Shown in pieces: positions 6,583 through 11,437 of a DNA stretch of 11,437 nt (its first letter is position 1; each line of letters opens with the position of its first letter). The notes beneath the pieces were generated by a model that was not told where the DNA came from, ran no database searches, and was given only the letters and a program-made list of their open reading frames with translations. The position numbers and the translations under genes are program-made. The stretch covers positions 1 to 11,437 of the forward strand of contig REEF01000617.1 in the NCBI GenBank assembly GCA_007695205.1. The letters are read 5' to 3'. This stretch comes from Planctomycetaceae bacterium (lineage in GTDB: Bacteria > Planctomycetota > Planctomycetia > Pirellulales > Pirellulaceae).

Positions 6583-7881
6583 ATGTTGAAGCGATTGTTA
6601 GCGAAAAGTCTGTGGCTGGGGCTTTGTTTATTGTCGTCCGTAGTCGTAGCTCAGTTTCCAACGGTTTCCGGCGAATGGCCTCAGTTTCGAGGCCCCTTGC
6701 GGGATGCGGTGTCGTCGGACACCGGATTGCTGACTCAATGGCCGGACAATGGTCCCCCGCTGGTATGGCAAGCTCGGGGTGCTGGACGAGGTTATGGCAG
6801 CGTGTCCATCGTCGGAGATCGGCTGTACACGTTGGGTGACGGTTCGTCGATCGTCCAGGATGCCGACGAGTACGTCGTGTGTTTCTCGAAGACCGATGGT
6901 ACCGTGATCTGGAAGACTCGGCTGGGACCGGCCTGGACCAGTGGCCGAGACGACTGGCAGAGTTCCCGATCGACCCCGACGGTGGATGGAGACCTGTTGT
7001 ACGTGTTGACTCCGCACGGGGATCTGGTTTGTCTGGAAACCGCAACGGGTGCCGAACGTTGGCGAAAAAATATGGCCAAGGACTTCGGGGGCCAGAAGGG
7101 CGACATCTGGGGTTACAGCGAATCGGTGTTGATCGACGGCCAGCGTCTGATCTGCACGCCGGGTGGGCGAACAGCCACGATGGTGGCTCTGGACAAGACG
7201 ACAGGCGACGAGATCTGGCGAAGTGTCTGGGAGAACGACCGTGGTGCCGGGCACGCCTCGATCATGATCAGCGAAGTGGCAGGCTCGCGGGTGTATGTCA
7301 ATACAACCGCAGGCGGCGTGTTGGGAGTGCGAGCAGAAGATGGTCATTTGTTGTGGACCTACGATATCGACCGCACGACGTCGGTGATCCCCAACCCGAT
7401 CATCCGTGACGACCTGGTCTTTTTCACGGCCGGGTATCGGCGAGGCGGCGCGTTGCTGCGCCAGGTTCCCGGCGACAACGGTGCGGTCGCGATCGAAACC
7501 GTGTACCCGTTGAACGCGGAACTGACGAACAAGCACGGCGGTGTGGTGCTGGTCGGAGATTATCTGTACGGCGATACGGACGACCAGGGCATCCCCTACT
7601 GTGCCGAGTTTTTGACTGGCCAGATCGTATGGAAGGAACGCGGTCCGGGTCGCGGGTCGGCCGCGGTGGCGGCCGCCGATGGCCATTTGTACATTCGTTG
7701 GCAAAACGGCGTCATCGCGCTGGTCAAAGCGACGCCGGAAGGGTTCCAACAACGTGGCTCGTTCCGGATCCCCGGCAGCGGCGATCGTCCCAGTTGGTCG
7801 CATCCGGTGATCGTTGGCGGCCGTTTATACTTGCGCGAGGGCGATGCGATCCTCTGCTACGATGTCACGAAGACGGACTGA
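6583..7881 (+). CDS. Exported PQQ-like beta-propeller repeat protein
   Basis: The protein has 432 residues. Residues 1-23 are a signal peptide (MLKRLLAKSLWLGLCLLSSVVVA) with a signal peptidase I cut before QFP. WPQFRGP (32-38) is the characteristic opening of planctomycete outer-membrane-assembly/PQQ-like propellers. Blade repeats with a Gly-x-x-x-Trp core are visible as GTVIWKTRL, GAERWRKNM, GDEIWRSVW, GHLLWTYDI and GQIVWKERG, alternating with GDRLYTLG/GDLLYVLT/GSRVYVNT/GDYLYGDT strands, consistent with a seven- or eight-bladed propeller filling residues 30-432. I see no partner domain and no PQQ dehydrogenase active-site motif, so it is more likely a binding or scaffold protein in the periplasm than an enzyme. 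It lies between glgX (40-base gap) and the M28 peptidase (18-base gap), probably in one transcript. The ligand is unknown. Confidence 0.88.
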   Translation: MLKRLLAKSLWLGLCLLSSVVVAQFPTVSGEWPQFRGPLRDAVSSDTGLLTQWPDNGPPLVWQARGAGRGYGSVSIVGDRLYTLGDGSSIVQDADEYVVCFSKTDGTVIWKTRLGPAWTSGRDDWQSSRSTPTVDGDLLYVLTPHGDLVCLETATGAERWRKNMAKDFGGQKGDIWGYSESVLIDGQRLICTPGGRTATMVALDKTTGDEIWRSVWENDRGAGHASIMISEVAGSRVYVNTTAGGVLGVRAEDGHLLWTYDIDRTTSVIPNPIIRDDLVFFTAGYRRGGALLRQVPGDNGAVAIETVYPLNAELTNKHGGVVLVGDYLYGDTDDQGIPYCAEFLTGQIVWKERGPGRGSAAVAAADGHLYIRWQNGVIALVKATPEGFQQRGSFRIPGSGDRPSWSHPVIVGGRLYLREGDAILCYDVTKTD

Positions 7882-7899
7882 TCGACGACCATTGCCGTG

Positions 7900-10323
7900 A
7901 TGACCTTGAACACGCGAACCGAGTTCCGTAACGCGTTCCCTTTGCTGGCAGTGCTGGCAGCGGCGATGTTCGCCTACTGGATGTCCCTGGCGCCACGGCC
8001 CGTACCGGCCGAGGCGCCGCCGGAGGCCTTCTCAGCGGAACGCGCGTACCGTCATATCGCGTTGAACTGTACCGAGCCGCAGCCGGCGGGCTCCATCCGC
8101 AACGACTTGGCGTGCCAGTACATCCAGGAGGAACTGGAGCGGATGGGCGTCGAGAACGAATTGGTGCTACGGTACGAGAAGACAGGCAAGCGTCGCGTAT
8201 CGCGTTGGCGAGTCGTGTTGGGGCGGCTTCGCGGTACCGATTCGACGAAGGCGTTCGCCGTCGACGCTCATTTCGATTCGGTGCCTTGGGGGCCCGGCGC
8301 TGCCGACGACTTCTCAGGGATCGCTGCGATGCTCGAGGCCGCTCGCGCCCTGCAAGCCGGACCGCCGTTGCGGAACGACGTGATCTTTGTCTTCACCGAT
8401 CAAGAAGAATTCGATATGGGCGGCGCCAAGGCATTCCGGGACCATCCCTGGTTCCAGGAAGTCGGCGTCATGCTGGGGCTGGAAGCGCGAGGCACCTCCG
8501 GACCAGCCCTGATGTTCGAAACCTCGCCCAATAATGGTTTCGTGGTCCGCCAACTGGCTCGAGCTCGAGTCGGGGCACGCGCCAATTCCGTGATGGACGA
8601 CTTTTACCAGCGGATGCCGTTCAACACGGACTTTAGTCACTACAAGCAGCATGTGGCCGGGTTGAACATCGCGTATATCAACCACTTCGAACATTATCAC
8701 ACGATGTTGGATCACCCGGAGAATGTCAGCCTAGCCAGCTTGCAGCATCTGGGCGATTATGTGTTGGGCCTGGCACGACACTTCGGCAATCTGCCGCTAC
8801 ACGATTGCTACGCGTCCAATGTCGCTTACTTCAATACCCTGGGCGGGCACATGGTGGTGTATCCGTTGGCCTGGGGCTGGCCATTGGCCATGCTCGCGTG
8901 GACTGCCACGCTGCTTGTGCTAGGCTGGGGGGTCAGCCGTCGACGCATCGCCTTCAGCAGGATCCTGCTGGGATTGATGGGCATCCTGATCGCCATGCTG
9001 GTGTCTTCTGCCATCATCGGCGGGATCAGTTACCTGCTTTACCAACGCTTCACCGAAGCCGCCTTGTATCAAAGCTTGCGGTATGTGTTGGCATTCCACT
9101 TGGGAGCATTCGGCATCCTGATGTTGATGGTGGGCGTGCTGCGTGCGTGGGTCCGGCCGCAGGAGTTTTTGGCGAGCGCCGTCCTGGGATGGGCTCTGGC
9201 ATTGGTGGCCGTCCAGGTATGGGCCCCGGGCGGAGCCCCCTTGGCGCTGCTCCCGCTGCTGTTTGGCTGCCTATGCCTCTGGGCTCTTCTGAGCGTCACA
9301 TCCGATCGATCACCTTCGGTCACGGCTGTCCGTTGGTCGGTGGTTCTAGTCATCCCCGCCATCATGATTCACGCTCCGCTGCTGGTCATCTCGGCCAACG
9401 CCTTGACCTTCCTAGGGGCCTTCATGCTGGTACCCACGGCGGTGCTGCTGACCGGATTGATTTTACCGCCGCTTGCATGGATGTCCCGCGCCAGCCTGTT
9501 CAAGGTAGCAGCGGCTTCGAAGCTGGTCGCAGCGCTGCTGATGATCGCCGGCTATGTCGGCACGTTACCCAGTCCGAGCAGTCCCCGGCTGCACAGTTTG
9601 TCGTACGGCGTGGATTTCGACCAGCAGCAAGCTTGGTGGTTTAGCGGAGATCGCGACCTGGACGAATGGACTTCGCAGTTCATCCCCGAAGGGACGCAGC
9701 GGCGACGGCTTCCGGAATTTGTCGAGCAGGATGGGCAGGAGTACTTCGTCGCACCCGCGCCGTTGCCGCCGTTCTCTCGCCCCGTCCTCGAGGTGCGTGA
9801 CGATCGCCTGGAAGGAACTCGGCGGATCCTCCAGTGCCGATTGAACTCGCCCCGCGACGCGCAACGCATTTGGTTGCAGGCCGTGTCTGGAAGAGTTCAT
9901 TCGGCCGAAATCTTGGGACATGAACTAGAGGGCGCCAAACAACATTGGCAAGCCCGATTCGATCTGCTGCCTCGCGAGGGAGCGGACCTGCGACTGGAGG
10001 TGGACGCCGGAACTCCGCTGGTGTTTTCCGTCCGGGAACAGTCGTTCGGATTACCCGAGCTGGCCGTCATCACGCCTCGCCCATCCCATCTGATCCCGGA
10101 ACCCAATCGGCGAATGGACCGCAGCCGAGCGATGCACAGCGATTTTACCTACTCCATCGCCACCATCGACTTGGGCTCGGGTTCCGCATCAGGTTTATCG
10201 TCGCGATCCGAAAACACCATTCCCCAAGGTGTTCCGTTGGAGTCGTTCTCCGACAGGTCGGGATGCCTGGGATTTCCACCGATTTTGATGACGGCCGCAG
10301 GGCCGCATGAGGAGATACCATGA
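7900..10323 (+). CDS. Membrane-embedded M28-family zinc metallopeptidase, ERMP1/Fxna-like
   Basis: This 807-residue protein has an N-terminal membrane helix (about 12-30), an M28 peptidase domain (about 40-300) and about eight further helices between 320 and 556, followed by a beta-rich soluble region. The M28 zinc site is complete: H124 in DAHFDS, bridging D136 in GPGAADDFSG, base E169 and ligand E170 in DQEEFDMGG, E195 in LGLEARG, and H267 in HYHTMLDHPENV. A nine-helix layout with the catalytic domain after helix 1 matches eukaryotic ERMP1/Fxna and fungal vacuolar M28 proteases. It probably acts as an aminopeptidase facing the periplasm. Start: GTG 7897 directly precedes ATG 7900; neither has a clear ribosome site, and ATG is chosen. 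Its TGA overlaps the next ATG (ATGA). The last 50 residues are Gly/Ser-rich and look unlike the family core. Confidence 0.88.
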   Translation: MTLNTRTEFRNAFPLLAVLAAAMFAYWMSLAPRPVPAEAPPEAFSAERAYRHIALNCTEPQPAGSIRNDLACQYIQEELERMGVENELVLRYEKTGKRRVSRWRVVLGRLRGTDSTKAFAVDAHFDSVPWGPGAADDFSGIAAMLEAARALQAGPPLRNDVIFVFTDQEEFDMGGAKAFRDHPWFQEVGVMLGLEARGTSGPALMFETSPNNGFVVRQLARARVGARANSVMDDFYQRMPFNTDFSHYKQHVAGLNIAYINHFEHYHTMLDHPENVSLASLQHLGDYVLGLARHFGNLPLHDCYASNVAYFNTLGGHMVVYPLAWGWPLAMLAWTATLLVLGWGVSRRRIAFSRILLGLMGILIAMLVSSAIIGGISYLLYQRFTEAALYQSLRYVLAFHLGAFGILMLMVGVLRAWVRPQEFLASAVLGWALALVAVQVWAPGGAPLALLPLLFGCLCLWALLSVTSDRSPSVTAVRWSVVLVIPAIMIHAPLLVISANALTFLGAFMLVPTAVLLTGLILPPLAWMSRASLFKVAAASKLVAALLMIAGYVGTLPSPSSPRLHSLSYGVDFDQQQAWWFSGDRDLDEWTSQFIPEGTQRRRLPEFVEQDGQEYFVAPAPLPPFSRPVLEVRDDRLEGTRRILQCRLNSPRDAQRIWLQAVSGRVHSAEILGHELEGAKQHWQARFDLLPREGADLRLEVDAGTPLVFSVREQSFGLPELAVITPRPSHLIPEPNRRMDRSRAMHSDFTYSIATIDLGSGSASGLSSRSENTIPQGVPLESFSDRSGCLGFPPILMTAAGPHEEIP
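10309..10314 (+). promoter_or_regulatory. Ribosome binding site within the end of the M28 gene
   Basis: GAGGAG lies 5 bases before ATG 10320 and inside the last codons of the M28 gene. With the ATGA stop-start overlap it suggests translational coupling of the small lipoprotein to the peptidase. Confidence 0.7.
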
Positions 10324-10697
10324 ACCAACGATTGAAAATTCGAACACTGTTTGCGTCAGGAGCCTGTCTCTTGCTTGTCTTCTGCCTGGTGACGGCCAGC
10401 GGGTGCGGTTCACAGGAAGATTCCCCCGCACAATCCGCAACGCCGATCATTCCGGCAGGCCAGACCGTTTCGCTGAGCGTGCCGACCATGCATTGCGAAG
10501 CCGGTTGTTTTTCGAAGATCAAGGAAGAACTGGAAAAACACACAGGCGTAGCGGAGGTCACACTGGCCGAACAAGCCAGCGAAGACCGCTTGGATAACCG
10601 AGTCGTCTATGTCCTTACGGACGCTCCGTTCGAGTCGGCCGACGCCATTGCAGCGCTCGACGGCCTGGGCTTTCCGAAAGTCTCGGTCCAGCGCTGA
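10320..10697 (+). CDS. Small lipoprotein with heavy-metal-associated-like domain and C-x3-C site
   Basis: The protein has 125 residues. Residues 1-28 are a signal peptide ending TASG before Cys29, a usable though not perfect lipobox (Ala at -3). A short Ser/Pro/Gln linker (30-47) leads to a 75-residue domain: VSLSVPTMHCEAGCFSKIK, ELEKHTGVAEVTL, VVYVLT, DAIAALDGLGF, VSVQR. This is the beta-alpha-beta-beta-alpha-beta order of the HMA (copper chaperone/MerP) fold. The metal loop reads M57-H58-C59-E-A-G-C63, three residues between cysteines where classical HMA domains have two (MxCxxC). It probably sits on a periplasm-facing membrane and may bind a soft metal or be a redox Cys pair; neither is shown. 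The ATGA overlap ties it to the M28 gene; the next lipoprotein begins 30 bases downstream. Confidence 0.82.
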   Translation: MNQRLKIRTLFASGACLLLVFCLVTASGCGSQEDSPAQSATPIIPAGQTVSLSVPTMHCEAGCFSKIKEELEKHTGVAEVTLAEQASEDRLDNRVVYVLTDAPFESADAIAALDGLGFPKVSVQR

Positions 10698-10715
10698 TTG
10701 CCAGCCGGATGGCCC

Positions 10716-10719
10716 GGAG
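10716..10719 (+). promoter_or_regulatory. Ribosome binding site deciding the last lipoprotein start
   Basis: GGAG lies 8 bases before ATG 10728. The TTG at 10698 abuts the preceding stop, would add ten residues before the signal peptide and has no ribosome site of its own. Confidence 0.6.
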
Positions 10720-10727
10720 ACTCGGCG

Positions 10728-11333
10728 ATGCCGATGGAATGGATGAACTGCTTACGCCGCGGCCTGAGGTTAGTGGCCATCGGAGGGGCGCTGGCGCTGC
10801 TGATCGGTTGCCGGACACAGGTCGCTCCCGACATAGGCGACTATCCGTCCATCGCGGAAGATCCGGCGGATCGGGATACGAAGTCGCCCGCGGACAAAGA
10901 ATCGTCGTCACCAGCCGTTGTTGCCCGCAGCAGCCCCCATCGACGTGCCCGCGACAAAGACCAGTTGCTAACGATTACCTTCGATGATTTGAAAGTGAAC
11001 ATCCAGGCCGACCAGTTGTTCGAGCCATGGATGGCAACCGATCGAGTTCGCGAATTGGACGGCCAGCGGGTGCGAATTCGAGGGTTCCTGTTCCCCGCCA
11101 TCTTCCAGCAGACGGGGATCAAGAGCTTTCCGCTGGTGATGAACACCGACTGCAAGTTCGGCCCCGGCGAGCAGGCGCATCACGTGATCTTGGTCGAGAT
11201 GCTCGACGGCGCATCGACCTCGTACACGGTACGTCCGATCGCTGTTACCGGACGCCTGACGCTGGCACCCTGGACCGGTCCCGACGGCAACACGTGGGCC
11301 TTGTACCATATCGCCGGAGAACGCGTCGACTAA
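10728..11333 (+). CDS. Lipoprotein with DUF3299-like domain
   Basis: The protein has 201 residues from ATG 10728 (ATGs at 10734 and 10743 are alternatives). Residues 1-27 are a signal peptide with lipobox LIGC (Cys28). Residues 29-78 form a polar Asp/Ser/Pro linker. The folded domain spans about 80-198: ITFDDLKVNI, LDGQRVRIRGFLFPAIFQQTGIKSFPLVMN, DCKFGPGEQAHHVILVEM, YTVRPIAVTGRLTL and WALYHIAGERV. The 'dGqrVRirGFl.P' strand, the Cys-x-Phe-Gly-Pro-Gly segment (C142, with H151-H152) and the final GRL strand resemble DUF3299 proteins, which are common in Planctomycetes and have no assigned reaction. It is probably tethered in the periplasm. It is last in the five-gene run and follows the C-x3-C lipoprotein by 30 bases, which suggests a joint role. 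The family assignment is from memory of motifs. Confidence 0.75.
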   Translation: MPMEWMNCLRRGLRLVAIGGALALLIGCRTQVAPDIGDYPSIAEDPADRDTKSPADKESSSPAVVARSSPHRRARDKDQLLTITFDDLKVNIQADQLFEPWMATDRVRELDGQRVRIRGFLFPAIFQQTGIKSFPLVMNTDCKFGPGEQAHHVILVEMLDGASTSYTVRPIAVTGRLTLAPWTGPDGNTWALYHIAGERVD

Positions 11334-11359
11334 GACGCCGTAACCAAACGATAAGAAAA

Positions 11360-11372
11360 GGTGACAGGCACC
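11360..11372. repeat. Short imperfect palindrome GGTGACAGGCACC
   Basis: GGTG at the left pairs with CACC at the right, plus an inner C-G pair; one inner position (A against G) does not pair. It lies 26 bases after the last stop codon, preceded by an A-rich stretch and followed by AAATT. This kind of palindrome recurs in intergenic DNA of several bacteria, and I treat it as a possible REP-like element; no T-run follows, so it is a poor terminator. Confidence 0.4.
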
Positions 11373-11374
11373 AA

Positions 11375-11437
11375 ATTCCCTTTGTGGCCCGCGAGCGTCG
11401 AACGCGGGTCTTCGCCAACCATTCCCTGTGGCCCGCG
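11375..11437. repeat. Start of a probable tandem intergenic repeat with GC hairpin
   Basis: ATTCCCTTTGTGGCCCGCG (11375-11393) recurs as ATTCCCTGTGGCCCGCG (11421-11437, two T's fewer), a period of 46 bases, and the window ends inside the second copy. Within the unit CCCGCG (11388-11393) and CGCGGG (11403-11408) form a perfect 6-pair stem with a 9-base loop. No coding potential is apparent. The number of copies is unknown because the window stops here. Confidence 0.55.

Noticed and set aside
6628..7803. Long minus-strand open frame (391 codons) opposite the beta-propeller gene
   Set aside because: The plus strand holds an unmistakable repeat protein with ribosome site and signal peptide; the antisense product shows no domain or start signal.
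8556..8570. GCTCGAGCTCGAG mini-palindrome in the M28 gene
   Set aside because: It lies in well-behaved coding sequence (Ala-Arg-Ala-Arg codons) and is explained by codon choice.
10698..10727. TTG start for the last lipoprotein
   Set aside because: It adds a non-hydrophobic leader before the signal peptide; ATG 10728 has GGAG at good spacing.
1..11437. Defence, toxin-antitoxin, CRISPR, prophage or biosynthetic cluster
   Set aside because: Every sizeable gene is assigned to a housekeeping or envelope family, and no nuclease, helicase, transposase, toxin or synthase motif was seen.

Overview
The window looks like chromosomal DNA of a planctomycete, most likely Pirellulales-like. The clues are a GC-rich composition, a Tat-exported Gfo/Idh/MocA oxidoreductase, a PQQ-type beta-propeller protein with the WPQFRGP opening typical of that phylum, a high share of exported proteins and lipoproteins, and short palindromic intergenic repeats. 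The assignment rests on protein style; no rRNA or other marker gene is present. I see no tRNA, rRNA, CRISPR array, transposase, integrase or phage gene.

Layout. (1) 2-2725, plus strand: two tandem paralogous cyclophilin-type peptidyl-prolyl isomerases, each with the same helical N-terminal domain. The first is cut by the window edge and begins in a Glu/Pro/Ala repeat linker. They are followed 13 bases later by a FucU/RbsD-family sugar mutarotase. The run ends in a strong hairpin plus T-tract that overlaps the last codons of the mutarotase gene. (2) 2788-4176, minus strand: a Tat-signal Gfo/Idh/MocA oxidoreductase, convergent with the mutarotase gene. (3) 4177-4445: a divergent intergenic region with a perfect TATAAT box facing the plus-strand genes. 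(4) 4446-11333, plus strand: a tightly spaced five-gene run encoding glycogen debranching enzyme GlgX, an exported PQQ-like beta-propeller protein, a nine-helix membrane M28 metallopeptidase resembling eukaryotic ERMP1/Fxna, a small lipoprotein with a heavy-metal-associated-like fold and an unusual C-x3-C site, and a second lipoprotein resembling DUF3299. (5) 11334-11437: intergenic DNA with a short imperfect palindrome, a GC hairpin and the start of what looks like a tandem repeat of about 46 bases.

How the genes may work together. The cyclophilins probably assist folding in the cell envelope. GlgX trims glycogen in the cytoplasm and is the only clear central-metabolism enzyme here. The four genes after it encode envelope proteins and are close enough to be co-transcribed with it, but I see no shared biochemical theme that includes glgX. 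The two terminal lipoproteins, both with Cys/His-bearing conserved segments, are the most plausible functional pair, perhaps for handling a metal in the periplasm; that is inference. No defence or mobile system is evident. The points most worth following up are the C-x3-C lipoprotein with its partner, the ERMP1-like peptidase, and the intergenic palindromes.
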